Shown here piece after piece: positions 10,634-22,500 of a stretch of 64,000 nucleotides of DNA (positions are counted from its first letter, which is position 1; the number at the start of each line of letters is the position of its first letter). A program made the translations under genes and the position numbers. The notes beneath the pieces were generated by a model, which saw nothing but the letters and a program-made list of their open reading frames with translations, did not search any database and was not told the origin of the DNA. Source of the stretch: Penium margaritaceum (taxonomy: Eukaryota > Streptophyta > Zygnematophyceae > Desmidiales > Peniaceae); assembly GCA_023375785.1 (NCBI GenBank), contig SZWC01003918.1, positions 7,356 through 71,355 of the forward strand, read 5' to 3'.

Positions 10634-12303
10634 AGCAGATGGTGCGTGACTTGTCCACCTTTCCAACTTTTAGCTGGAGTTGTGCATTGGCTGTTTGGAG
10701 GGGAAGCAACATCGCGAGGCGTTATCGGGAGCAGGGAAGCGCACAAAGGAGGTGATCGAGCTGGTACACACAGACTTGTGTGGCCCGATGCAATCCAAGG
10801 GCTTTGGACACTCTAGGTATTTTCTCACCTTCATTGATGATTTCAGCAGTTACACTGCTGTGTACTTCCTTTCCTCCAAGGACCAGTGCTTTGACAGGTT
10901 CAAGGAGTTCAAGGCCATGGTGGAGAACCAAACAGGCAAGAAAATCAAGGCGACATGCAGCGACCGCGGTAGAGAGTACCTGAGCAAGGAGTTCCAGGGC
11001 TATCTCGCGGTAGCATGCATCAAGGTGCAGCGCCCCGCCATTCACCGCAGCAGAATGGCGTAGGAGAACGCGTCAACTCCACCATCGTTTAGTCGGTGCG
11101 CTCCATGCCGCACGTGGCTAGGCTCACTTATGAGTTTTGGGCGGTAGTAGTGAGCACTGCGGTGTACATCAAGAACCGCAGTCCAACCAAGGCCCTGGAG
11201 CAGATGACACTGTACGAGGCATGGTTCGGCAAGAAGCCGAGCATGGGTCATCTTCGTGCGTTTGACAGCTTGGTGTACATGCACGTGTGAAAGGAGAAGC
11301 AGCAAAATTGCGACGCGAAGAGCGCACAGATTTTGATGATTGGCTACGACGTGGCAAGTAAAGTGTATTGCCTCTACAAGAGGGATACAGGCCACGTCAT
11401 CATCTCTTGGGATGTGGTCTTCAACGAGAGCAATGTCATCGGCACCAACATTGTCTGTGAAGAGGCAGTAGAAGCAACAATTGACGAAGCAATCGGAGCA
11501 GATATCCTTTTTGACCTAGTCTCTCTTGATCTTTCCTCCATTGTGACAGTGGGAGAACCAGTCTACTCTCCCATGTCTGATGCAGGACATACAGCGGGTT
11601 CATCGCCAGAACAGAGGAAGAAGATGCACCACCATCTGCAGGAGGAATCGTGCCAGCAGGACCGCGAAAGCCGCCTGCTAACACTCCAACACTGGGTTGC
11701 AGGTACCCCTTAAGGGTGCGCTACAAGCCTGGTGAGCACAAGCATTTATGGATGATCCTGAAACCAGACCAGATGAACGTCGCAGTTGCAGCAGACTCTA
11801 ATCACCCGACGTCAAGGAGGTCATGGTGGTACCAGATGCGGCAGATTAGGCACAAGCTGTGCAGCAGGAGATACAATCACAGCTCGACAACGGTACCTGG
11901 GAGCTGACTGAGCGTCCACCTGGACGTAAGGCGATCAAGTGCAAGTGGGTGTTCAAGAAGAAGCGGGGAGGAGATGGCAACCTGGAAAAGTACAAGGCGA
12001 GGCTGGTTGCCAAGAGCTACTCGCAGCAGGAAGGCATCGACCACACTGAAACCTTTGCTCCTAATGGAAAGTTTGCCTCTGTGCGTACGCAACTTTCCTA
12101 TGGAGCAGCAGAGGATTTTGAGGTTCACCACATGCACGTCAAGACGGCGTTCGTGAACGATGACCTGGAGGAGGAGATTTACATGGAGCATCTGGAGGGG
12201 TTCGTCATGGATGGCCAGGAGCACCTGGTTTATAAGCTGTAGAAGTCGCTGTACGGCCTCAAGTAAGCGTCGCGTGCTTGGAGCCAGAAATTGGATGCGA
12301 CGC
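10634..12303 (+). pseudogene. Copia family A fragment A4 (integrase to reverse transcriptase)
   Basis: A plus-strand internal fragment co-linear with A pol. It starts at QMVRDL in the integrase zinc region, passes the core (GPMQSKGFGHSRYFLTFIDDF near 10780-10850; ENQTGKKIKA near 10920), then the integrase C-terminal spacer, and reaches reverse transcriptase (KCKWVFKKKRGGDGNLEKYK at about 11937-12000). It ends near LYGLK. At 12303-12304 it meets a minus-strand gag, so a rearrangement or insertion edge lies there. Decayed, with about eight breaks. Confidence 0.87.
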
Positions 12304-13572
12304 TCCATCCAACTTTGAGAGTCGGCTGGCACTCCAACGTCTCTCGCACCATGTCATAGCTCTTTGGGAGTCCCCTCAGCAAGAGGAGGATGAAGCGCGT
12401 GTCTTCCACAGGGTTGTCGGCCGCTTTCAGCTGCTTTGTCAGCTCCTGTACCCACTCCAAGTACGCCTCCATTCCTTCGCCACCCTACATTTTCAGCGCC
12501 GTCATCTTCTCCTCCAAAAGGATGAGGAATGCAGGATCCTTGCTCTCATAGTTCTTGTACAACGTGTCCCACCCCTCTTTTGCAGTAGCCTTGTCGCTCA
12601 CATACTGAAGATGCGGGTTTGAGAAGGTATTGATAAAAAACCTGTAGGCCTGCTTGTCCTTCTTCTTCCACTCCTCATATGCCGCTGCTGCACTTGTAGA
12701 TGAACTTGCATCTGCTGCACCCTTTTGCGGCGTCTTTCCCGCCACCACCTCCGTTGCGGTGATTCCTTTTGCCTGTGGAGGCAGAGTGCACTTGTCGCCG
12801 CTCACCACCTCCCAGAGGTCCCCCTCCTCCAAAAGGAGGCGGGTACAGATCTTCCAAAACGTGAAGTTGGCATATCCTTCCAGCCTCTCCAAGGGCTGGA
12901 CTGCTATAACCACGCCTGCTAGTGCCATTTTGAGCTTTGGTGATACTGCGGGCTTCCCTTGAGAGGCAGCGCTACCCCTGGTTCTGGTGCTGCTTCTGCC
13001 AAAACCCTGTGTGACATAAAATGGACTTTAGGGGCCAAGAGACTGAGAATTTGAAAAAAAACCCACCACTGGAAAATTCAGCCCAACAACTTTGAGATCG
13101 ACCCATAAAACAGGGTCATCAACAGGGCATTTTTAGAGATATACCCTTTTGAAAACAGGATATGCTTCTGCTCCTACTCCAGCTCACACCAGTGAGCTTG
13201 TAAACGGCGTTTCTCCCAAACGTACCAATGGAATGCAAATATGTTTCCACCAAGGAAAAGCTTAAGAAAAATAATTCAATTCTTATGTGCTAAGTTTTAA
13301 ATTTGATAAAGAAACGAGAGAGTTATGGTCATCAGAAGGCGACAGTCTTACTCAAAGAGAAGAGTGTAGCCCCGGTCGACCTCGTTTTGAGCATAACTCT
13401 TAATCCAAACATTCGATCTTCGCGATCTTGGGCTCGTTGGAGAGCTTGTCTCTTAAACTTGAAGATATTGTGGTCTATTATCAAATTCGATGAAGGTTTC
13501 TTCCCACCTCATCACTCTCAATGTTACGACTTGTGTTGGATGAAAGTGGCAAAACCTGGCTCTGATGCCCAG
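12304..13572 (-). mobile_element. Array unit 1: 5' gag and leader
   Basis: Gag N-terminus (MALAGVVIAVQPLERLEG, start 12928) through EYEEWKKKDKQ-like and LLLLRGLPKSYD segments to ECQPTL at about 12304. The leader lies at 12929-13572, with a degenerate primer site next to the LTR at 13573. The few bases left of the gag edge resemble an LTR end, so a lost LTR is possible. The gag is decayed; only the N-terminal UBN2-like part is present. Confidence 0.85.
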
Positions 13573-14291
13573 TGTTGGAACTGGAGGAGAGAGGGAGCCT
13601 TAGAGCAGCGAGCATCTGGGACTAGAAGGACATCACTTGTGCTAAAGAATGGTTGTTGAATCACTCAAAATGATGGAGTACATATAGAGGTAGAGCTTAG
13701 GCAAGTAAGTCCTGTCACAAGCCACACCACTTAGCCATGGAGGCTAAGGCTCAGACAGAAGAGTCCATTATCTCACACAAGAGAGGAAATCAGCCTACCA
13801 ATCAGACTGGCCAGTCACATACAACCTAGAGAGCTAGAAAATGCTCTCATGGCACACTCGTAGTCGTCACATAACCACAATCCCATGGAGAATCGCACAC
13901 AAGGATCTCACCATATCTAAAAACTAAGGAGAGATACCTTTTTCCTAGTCAGCATACTCTGATAAGGCAAGCCTAGAATCTAGGACCGTTTCAGATATTT
14001 CTTCCATCAGGTCTTGACCCTGGACGTCTTGCCTTTTTCGTTTTTCAGGCTAAGGCATGGAGCCATTGCCTATGGTCACCCGGATATCAGCGATCGATGA
14101 CCTTGAAAACTTTGAAAATTCATATCTCCCAATCTGATCATTGGATTGGCTTCAAACTTGGACCGTAGATATTTTGCCACCTGGTCCTTCAAATGGTGAA
14201 GTCGGATCGACAATCTCACCATGCATCTGGTAGTTTCCTAGAACTTGCTCCTGTAGATCTGAAACTGAGCCGGATGGCTCCTTTTCCAACA
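13573..14291 (-). repeat. Family A LTR between array units 1 and 2
   Basis: A 719-bp reverse-orientation LTR, reading TGTTGGAACTGG at its plus-strand left edge and TTTTCCAACA at its right edge. It serves as the 5' LTR of unit 1 and abuts gag of unit 2. Confidence 0.9.
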
Positions 14292-15475
14292 CCACCCATC
14301 TTTTGTAGTAGCCTTGTCACTCACATATCGAAGATGCGGGTTGGAGATGGTATTGACAAGCAGCCTGTAGGCTTGCTTGTCCTTCTTCTTCCATTTCTCA
14401 TATGCCTCTGATGTAGTTGTAGATAAACTTGCATGTGCGGCACCTTTTTGCGACGTCGTCTTGCCACCACCTGCGCTGCAATGATGCCTTTTGCCTTTGG
14501 AGACGGAGCGTGCTTGTCACTGCTCACCACCTCCCAGAAGCTCCTCTCCTCGAAAAGGAGGCGCGTACGGATCTTTTAAAATGTGAAGTTGGTGTATCCT
14601 TCCACCCTCTCCAAAGGCTGGGCTGTTGTTACAACGTGTGCTCCTTCCATTTTGAGCTTTTGTGATGCTCAATGGAGCCCTTGAGTGGCGGTGCTACCCC
14701 TGCTTCTGCTGCTGCTTCTGCCAGAAATGTGTCAAACAGAAAATGGAGTGTAGAGGCAAGCAGACTAGGAAAATGGAAAAATGAGTCCACCACTGGAAAC
14801 TTCAGCTCAAAAGCTTTTAGATCAACAGATAACATGGTATGGTGCTGCTCCTATTCCAGCTCAGACCAGCCAGCTTGTCAACGGCATTTCTCCCAAAAGT
14901 ACCAATGGAATGTACATATCTTTGTACCATTGCAGGCGGCGATATCTTTACTTCTGCTGCTGCTTTTGCCTAAAATTTGTCTGACAGAAAATGGACTATA
15001 GACGCCAGCAGACTGGGAAGTGAGCTCAAAAGCTTCTAGACAAACCCATAAAACAGGGTCAACCAAAGGCGATTTTTTGAGATATGCCCTTGTGAAAATA
15101 GGATATGCTGCTGCTTTTAATCTAGCTGAGATCAGCCAGCTTGTAAAAAGTATTTCTCCCAAACGTAACAATGGAATGTAAATATTTTTCCACAAATAGA
15201 ACGGTTAGTAAAAATACTTTTGTTTGCATGTGCTACTTTTTAAATTTGACAAAGAAATGAGAGAGAATCGTGTAGCTCTTGCTGACCTCATTTTGAGCAT
15301 ACCGTTCAATCTGAATGTTGGATCTTTGCGATTTTGGGCTCGTTTGAATGCTTGTCTATTGAACATGAAGATCCAGTGGTCTATCAAATTGGGTGAAGAT
15401 TTGACCACAACCCATCACTCTAAAAGTGACGGCTAGTGCTGGCTGAAAGTGGCAGAACTTGGCTCTGATACCAAG
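14292..15475 (-). mobile_element. Array unit 2: gag N-terminus and long leader
   Basis: A short gag piece (about 14292-14651; TSFHILKDPYAPPF-like frame with ANKHAPSPKAKG) and a leader of about 820 bp, longer than the ~645 bp of other copies. The extra length is a partial internal repeat: the stretch from about 14690 to 14935 recurs, diverged, at about 14942-15200. The primer site (minus strand TTGGTATCAGAGCCAAG) ends at about 15474. Confidence 0.8.
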
Positions 15476-16213
15476 TGGTCGAACTAGAGGAGAGAGGGAG
15501 CCTTGGAGCAGGAAGCTCGTGGGACTGGAAGGCCATCCCTTGTGCTGAAGAATGGCTGTTGAATCACTCAAAATGATGGAGTATACATAGAGCTAGAGCT
15601 TGAGCAAGTCAGTCCTCTCACAAGCCATACCCCTTATCCATGGAGGCTAAGGCTCACACACCGAAGTCCATACTGTTACACAAGAGAGGAAGTCAGCCTC
15701 GCAGTCAGGCTGACCACTCACACACAACCTAAAGAGCTAGAAAATGCTCTCATGGCACACTCCTTGTGGTCACATAACCCACAATCCCATGGAGAATTGC
15801 CATGTTTCCATGGCTTGCACACAAGGATCTCACCTCATTTAAAAAGTTAGGAGAGTTTCCTTTTTCCTAGTCAGCATACTCTGACAATGCAATCCAAGAA
15901 TCTAACACCTTTTTGGATATTTCTCCTATCAGGTCTTGACCCTGGACCTCTTGCATTTTTCTTTTCATTTGCTAAGGCCTGAAGCCATCGCCCATGGTCA
16001 CCCACATATCGGCGGTCGATGATCCCGGAAACTTTGAAAATTCATATCTTCGAATCTGACATTTTGATCAGACTCAAACTTGGATCGTAGATATTTTGTA
16101 GCCTCATCTTATAAATGAAGAAGTGGGATTGACAATCGGATCTCAATTCTGGTAGCTTCCTAGAACTTGCTCCTGTGGACTTGAAACTGAGCCAGATAGC
16201 TCCTTTTCCAATA
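15476..16213 (-). repeat. Family A LTR between array units 2 and 3
   Basis: A 738-bp LTR in reverse orientation. Its right edge (TTTTCCAATA) joins directly to gag of unit 3 at AAGAGTTGG, the complement of the QPTL codons. The same junction occurs at 25957 and 39763. Confidence 0.9.
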
Positions 16214-17464
16214 AAGAGTTGGTTGGCACTCTAACGTCTCTTGCATCATTTCATAGCTCCTTGGAAATCCCCTGAGCAGGAGGAGGACAACGCGCGTCTC
16301 TTCCATAGGGTTGCCGGCAGCTTTCAATGCTTCGCCAGCTCTTTTACCGTGTCCAAGTACGCCTCCATCCCTTCGTCATCCTGCATTTTCAACGCCATCA
16401 TCTTCTCCTCCAAAAGCATGAAGAATGCAGGATCCTTGCTCTCATACTTGCACAACGTGTCCCATCCGTCCTTTGCAGTAGCGTTCTCACTCACATATCG
16501 AAGATATGGGTTAGAGATGGTGTTGACAAGTAGCCTATAGGTCTGCTCGTCCTTCTTCTTCCACTCCTCATATGCTGCTGCTGTAGTTGTAGATAAACTT
16601 GCATCTGCAGTACCTTTTTGCGACGTCTGCCCTGCCTCCACCTGTAGTGTAATCCTTTTGCATGTTGAGACGGACCGCGCTCGTCACCGCTCACCACCTC
16701 CCACAAGCCTCTTTCCTCCAAAAGGAGGCGGGTATGGATTTTCCAAAGTGTGAAGTTGGCGTGTCCTTCCACCGTCTCCAAAGGCTTGACTGCTGTTACC
16801 ATGCCTGCTGCTGCCATTTTGAGCTTTGGTGATCCTGTGCGCTGCCTTTGAGTGGCGGCGCTACCCCTGCTTCTGCTATTGTTTCTGCCAGAAATCTGTG
16901 TGAAAGAAAATGGACTGTGTAGGCCAGTAGACTAGGAATATGGAAAAACTAACCCCACCACTACAATATTTAGCTCAAAAACGTTCAGATCAACCCATGA
17001 ATTAGGGCCATCAACATGGGATTTTTAGAGATATACCCTTTTGAAAACAGGGTATGCTGCCGCTCTTACTCCAGCTCAGACCAACCAGCTTGTAAATGAC
17101 ATTTTTCCTAAATCTACAAATAGAATGAAAATAGTTTTCCACCAATGAAAAACGTAGGAAAAATACTTCAATTTGCATGTGTTTCTTTTTAAATTTGACA
17201 AAGAAATAAGAGAGTTATGGTCATTACAAGGCGACAGTCTTACTCAAAGAGAAGGGTGTTGCTCTGGCTGATCTTGTTTTGAGCATAACAATCAATCTGA
17301 TTGTTTGATATTTGTGATATTACGCTCGTTTGAAAGCTTGTCTCTTGAACTTGAAGATACCGTAGTCGATCATCAAATTTGCTGAAGGTTTGACCACAAC
17401 CCATCACTCTCAAAGTGACGGCATGTGCTGGCTGAAAACAACATAACTTGGCTCTGATATCAAG
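16214..17464 (-). mobile_element. Array unit 3: 5' gag and leader
   Basis: Gag starts at 16817 (MAAAGMVTAVKPLETVEGHA) and runs to the QPTL junction at 16214, covering the FTLWKIHTRLLLEERGLWEV and NTISNPYLRYVSENATAKDG segments. The leader is at 16818-17464 and the primer site (minus strand) at about 17446-17463. Decayed, with about four breaks. Confidence 0.87.
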
Positions 17465-17577
17465 TGTTGGAACTAGAGGAGAGAGGGAGCCTTGGAGGTT
17501 CAAGCATGTGGAACTAGAAGGGCATTACTTGTGCTGAAGAATGGTTGTTAAATCACTCAAACTAATGGAGTACATAT
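17465..17577 (-). repeat. Family A LTR between array units 3 and 4, left part
   Basis: The first 113 bp (plus-strand order) of a reverse LTR. Its continuation is at 25335-25957, after family B and the CATAT duplication. Together they make a 736-bp LTR. Confidence 0.92.
17573..17577. repeat. Target site duplication CATAT, left of family B
   Basis: CATAT at 17573-17577 recurs at 25330-25334 immediately outside the two B LTRs. Five base pairs is the usual duplication length for Copia integrases. One copy restores the family A LTR sequence seen elsewhere (GAGTACATATAGAGC). Confidence 0.93.
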
Positions 17578-18740
17578 TGTGTAAATTAGCACTTCTCCAG
17601 GATCATAGGTGTCTCAGGAGATACAGCAAATCAAACAATTGTGGCTGAAATCCACTGTGTTGTACACACTGCAACTGAACGCTGCAAAGGATCTCTATCT
17701 GTTACACACTGACGATTCAAGAGGTTACACGGAGGTCAAGGATACACGGCTCATCTCTTGAGCTTTCCAACGATATGCTATACTTGATAAATGGTGCAGT
17801 ACAGACGAATCAATCTACAAATGAAACTACTACCTATTTGTACTAGTCTAGTGACTAGGAAATACAAAGAGCAAGCAGAATGCACGGGCTTGGTTTATCC
17901 GGTCCGCTTGTGTCTTCCTTAAGCGTCCCGGACGCCGGTCGGTGTTCCCAGTCACCGAGCGACCGAGGTTGGCGGATGCCCAGCGCCCTCGGTGCGATCC
18001 ACAGACGAGATCGTCCGGATCTGCGGCAGGTCCTCTCCTTCCGTCGATCTTCTTGCTCGTCGAGTGAAGAGGAGCTCGTGCTCGCACTCTCGATCCCGCG
18101 ACGGCTGCGATCGCTCCATTTTCTACGCGATGCTCTCCCATCCATCGATCCCTAGTTTATAAAGATCCTGTAGCTCTGTTCTCTTGATCCGATGCTTCGG
18201 TCCGTGTTTCCACTGCTCCACCAGAAGCCACGTCAGCACCCATCGTATCGAGAGGAGCTCACGCTCGCACTCTTGTACTTATACTCGGTCCTCACCGAGG
18301 CCATGACCTGTATTTCCACAAATTGCGCCAGGACATAAGGTGACCGTCCAGAGTATCGCATTAAATCAATAGGAGGCTGCGGCAGGCCCTCCTACCAGGT
18401 TAGACTCCCGGACGACGGTAACTGACCCCGCCATCGGTAGAGCAGAGTCCAGTAGAGTAGAGTCTGGTAAGGTAGGCAGAGGGGTGGGGGAGAGAGTGGC
18501 GACCTCTCCCCCAGCCCTCTTGCATCTTGTACCCCAGGTGCCCATGCCGAGCACAAAGGAGGACACGTGTGAGATAGTGACATAAACTATGTCACTTTTC
18601 TCCTTTTGCTCATATCTCCAAATCGAGCCATCCAAATTGGCTGAAATTTGGACAGTGGATGGCTCACGAGGAGAACTGTCCATCGGTTCCACTCGATCAG
18701 GAATCGGCCTTGTGGTGATGAAGATCCTGCTTTTCCAACA
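17578..18740 (-). repeat. 3' LTR of family B
   Basis: 1163 bp, equal in length to the 5' LTR. Plus-strand edges are TGTGTAAATTAGC and TTTTCCAACA. It includes an 8-bp-stem hairpin (GTGACATA/TATGTCAC, 18577-18595), a CACGTG core (18564-18569), a TTTATAAA box (18156-18163) and two near-identical 22-bp repeats built on GAGGAGCTC (18069-18090, 18252-18273). Confidence 0.95.
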
Positions 18741-18751
18741 TTCCCCCCCTT
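18741..18751 (-). promoter_or_regulatory. Family B polypurine tract
   Basis: On the element strand this reads AAGGGGGGGAA directly before the 3' LTR, the place and composition expected for the plus-strand primer. A second G-run lies about 115 bp upstream (18863-18877). Confidence 0.85.
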
Positions 18752-19518
18752 GAATGCCAAGCCCGAAAAGGGGTGGTATTCAAGCGGAAAAGCAGGCAGC
18801 GAAGAAGAGAAGGCGAGGCAGGGGCACGCACGTCCAGAAATGCGCAGCGATAGGAGAGGTGAAACTTCCCCCCCCCGGGCGGCCCAAGCCGATGCCGAAG
18901 AAAATGGCAGAACAAGAGGCACCGGATGGACCCTGAGTGAACCCAACTTGGGCCAATGCCTAGGCAGAGCCGTACGGCAGGGAGGAGGGGTACCATCGGG
19001 GAGCTTCCTGCCCGGACACATGTGGGACCGGAACCCCACACATGGCCGGGACCCGGGGTGGGCCGACATCCGCAGCCCACTATCGGTTTCTTGATTGCAG
19101 CAGGTGAGCGGCGAGATAAAGAATGGAACAAAGATGCGAAAGCAGAGCGCGTGGCCCCCAAGGCAGCTGGAGTGTGGCGTGTAGCGGGGAGCAAGCCGCA
19201 CCCTGCAGTTTGTCGGGATGCGAGGAGCAAGCCGCGAGACAGCGGGGGAAGTGAACAGGACACAGGAGAGAGGGACAGAAGCGATTACGAAAGAGCGAAG
19301 AGAGGCGCAGGTACCACGCACGGCCACCGGGCCCAACGCCTCATATGGGGGAACCCGGGAGGCCATGCGGGGAGCGTAAGAGATGACAGAGCAAGAGAGA
19401 GAGGGAGAGGGACGTGGCGGCCAACCGCAACCCGCGTCCGTGCCAACGCCTCATGTGGGGGCCACGGAAACGGGAGGGGAGAGCGGCATTGCCGGTCATC
19501 TTCGTCCATCCCAACGCC
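18752..19518 (-). other. Family B 3' untranslated stretch
   Basis: About 770 bp between the RNase H end and the polypurine tract, GC-rich and unlike the rest of the element. A motif CCAACGCCTCAT + RYGGGGG (plus strand) occurs three times: 19333-19351, 19443-19461 and 19511-19529. An open frame of 259 codons spans 18587-19366 on the element strand but runs on into the LTR, is rich in Pro, Arg and Ser, and shows no transmembrane or envelope-like pattern I trust. I treat the stretch as non-coding. Confidence 0.7.
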
Positions 19519-22500
19519 TCATACGGGGGGGACGGAAGAAGAGGACCCAGAGGATGCAGAAGCTGGGAGAGAGAGCAAGCCGAGACAAGCACAGAGGGCA
19601 GCATGGCGGTCGGCAGAAAGCGGCTTGGTGAAGATGTCAGCGGACTGCTGCTCGGTAGGAATGTAGAGCATGCGAACCTCACCGTCGGCAGCCGCATCGC
19701 GGACGTAGTGATATTGCCGGCGAACGTGTTTGGTGCGATCGTGGAGAACAGGATCCTCGGAGAGAGCAATGGCGCCCTCGTTGTCGCAGTTGATGGTGGT
19801 AGGTGCGGGTTGATCAAAGCCGAGTTCAGAAAGAAGCATGCGAAGCCAGATGGCTTCACGAGTGGCTTCGCTCTCAGCAATGTATTCGGTTTCAGTGGAG
19901 GAAAGAGCCACCACGGATTGCTTCTTGGAGCGCCAACTGACGGGGCCTCCATTGAGAAGGAAGACGTAGCCAGACGTCGACCGACTGGTTGCGTGATCAC
20001 CGGAGAGGTCCGCGTCGCAGAAGCCATGAAGAATGTTGTCACCGGTGGAAGAGTACCGAATGCCGAGGTCGGCGGTGAAGCGCAAGTAGCAAACGCTGCA
20101 TTTTGCTGCAACGATGTGAGCGGCGGTGGTGTTCTGGCAGCCTTGGCTGAGGATGCCAACAGCATAGGAAAGATCAGGACGGGTGGCAACAGAGGCATAC
20201 ATCAGGGAGCCCACCATGCTGGGAAAAATTTTGGCGTCGGCGGGGGCGAGGAGGTCCGCCGGAGTGGGGATTTTTGGGAGGCCATGTTGGAGTGCCAAGG
20301 GTGTAGCCATAGGGTTGGCGTCACTGAGGTGGAACTTATCAGCAACACGTTGTGCATACGTAGCTTGATTTAGAACGATGTGACTGTTCCGCTGTTGATG
20401 CACTTGAATGCCGAGGTAATATGTCAAGGGGCCCATGTCGCTCATTTCAAAACGCCGAGAGAGCCGATCTTTGAAGGCGGAGATGGTGTCCAGCGTGGGA
20501 CCAAACAGGATGAGGTCATCGACATAGAGAATGATGCCGATGGTGTTGGCTCCGGAGCGATAGTAGATCGAGTGGTCAGAATGGAGACGGGTCAGATTTT
20601 GCCCAAGGAAGAACTCATGAATTTTGATATTCAATTGGCATGGGGCCTGCTTGAGTCCATAAAGGGAGCGTTTGAGATGACAGACGAGATGAGCCTTGTC
20701 AGGTTCCACGAAGCCCTTGGGTTGCGTCATGTAGATGGTCTCATTCAGGTCTCCATAGAGAAAGGCGCATTTGACATCCATCTGATGCGGGATCCAACCG
20801 TTAGCAGCAGCAAGAGACAGAATAACACGGATGGATGAATACTTGGCCACTGGAGCGAAGGTGTCGCTTTAGTTGACGCCGAGAACCTGACTGTAACCGC
20901 GGGCCACAAGGCGAGCTTTGTACCGGTCAGGTTCGCCAGCACAGTTGAGTTTTTGCCAAAACACCCATTTGCATGTGACGACAGGTTGGTCCGGCAGCTG
21001 TGGGACAAGATCCCATGTACCTTGTTTTTGAAGTTGATCAAATTCCTCTTGGCTGGCTTGACGCCAAAGAGCTGCATCAGGTCGGCGCATGGCGTCCTTG
21101 TAGCTGATGGGATTGACAACTTGAGTGACGAGAGCACTGTCATCTGCATTTGCTGATGTGTGGAACATGGCGTGTTGAAAGTACGTTGGAGTGGTGCGGA
21201 TGCGGGCGGAGCGACGAAGACCAGGGATGGCTGCAGACAACGGCGGAGCATCCGGTGCTGATGAAGAGAGGGATTATCCAGTGGTGTGTTCATGAGGATG
21301 CACTGGAGGAAGCACGTCAGCATGTTCATCAACGACAAGGTCAACGTTGAACTTCTGAATGGGCTCGGGAGCCGTGTCCATAGGTATGGTGACGATGGGT
21401 GAAGTAGGAAGAATCGTTGTGTTGAGGAATGTGGTTTCATCAAAGATGGGTTGTCGTGCACGGGCTACGGTTTGCGTAGCAGGGTCCCAAACTCTGTAGA
21501 TGTCGTGATTGTCTTCATATCCAAGAAGGATACAGGCCTTAGACCGCGGCTCCAGCTTGGAGCGCAGTTCTGGGCGTAGCCAGACGTGAGCGGTGCAGCC
21601 GAAAATACGAATGTGTTGCAGATGAGGTTTCGCACCGGTCCATGCTTCATATGGAGTATGAGTAGCATTTGGAAGTTTGACTGTGGGCAGTCGGTTGGTA
21701 ATGTAGGCTGCAGTGGAGAGAGCCTCCCCCCAAAAGACGGATGGTAGTGCACCTCTGTGTAGCATTGTCCGGGCTCGTTCCAGAAGAGTCTGATTCATGC
21801 GCTCCGCTTTCCCGTTTTGTTAAGGCGTGTAGGGAACAGTGCGTTGGTGTTGGATACCTTTCTGCTGGAAGAAAGAGTTGAGTGAGTGACAAATGAACTC
21901 ACCGCCATTGTCGGTTCTGATTTTCTTCACAGTACGGTTGGTTTCATTTTCAATCTGTCGCATCCAGGTCTTGATCATATCGGCGGCTTCATTTTTGTAG
22001 CGGAGAAACTTGACCCAGATGAAGTGGCTGTAGTCATCGATGATGACCAGGAAGTAGTGCTTGTTTGACAGGGAGTCTTCCTTGATGTAGCAGAGGTCCA
22101 TGTGAAGCAGTTCCAGTTTTTGTGTTGTTGATGTAGTTTGATGAGCCTTGAAAGGTTTTTGATGTTGTTTGCCTGTCAGACAGCCGCTGCATGGTTTGGT
22201 GTGAGATGACTTCGTGAGTCCAGATGGGAGATCATGAACCCATTGTTGTTGTGCCATGTTGTGTAGAGTGGCATAGTTGACATGGGCAAGCCGGCGATGC
22301 CATAAGTCAGCTGTGGAAGTAGCCAAGGTGGGCTGATGACAACCAGAAGAAACAGCTGCCATGAATGCGACTTCTGGTTCATTTGTCAGCATAGCTGATG
22401 GCACCTCCTCTGAGTCGAGAATTGTCAAGTGACCAGTGCGAGTAGCAACGGCAGCTAGATTTCCTTTGTTGTCCAGAATCTTGCAGTTCTTGTCCAAATC

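Noticed and set aside
12304-17577. CRISPR-like array
   Set aside because: The repeats here are ~2-kb retroelement units, with no short regular repeat/spacer pattern, and the context is a plant retrotransposon block.
18587-19366. 259-codon open frame after RNase H in family B, a possible envelope-like gene
   Set aside because: It runs into the LTR, is Pro/Arg/Ser-rich as GC-rich non-coding DNA would give, and has no believable signal peptide, transmembrane or coiled-coil pattern.
19414-20373. 319-codon open frame on the plus strand across family B RNase H/RT
   Set aside because: It lies antisense to a well-recognised pol region; its residues mirror the coding bias of the opposite strand.
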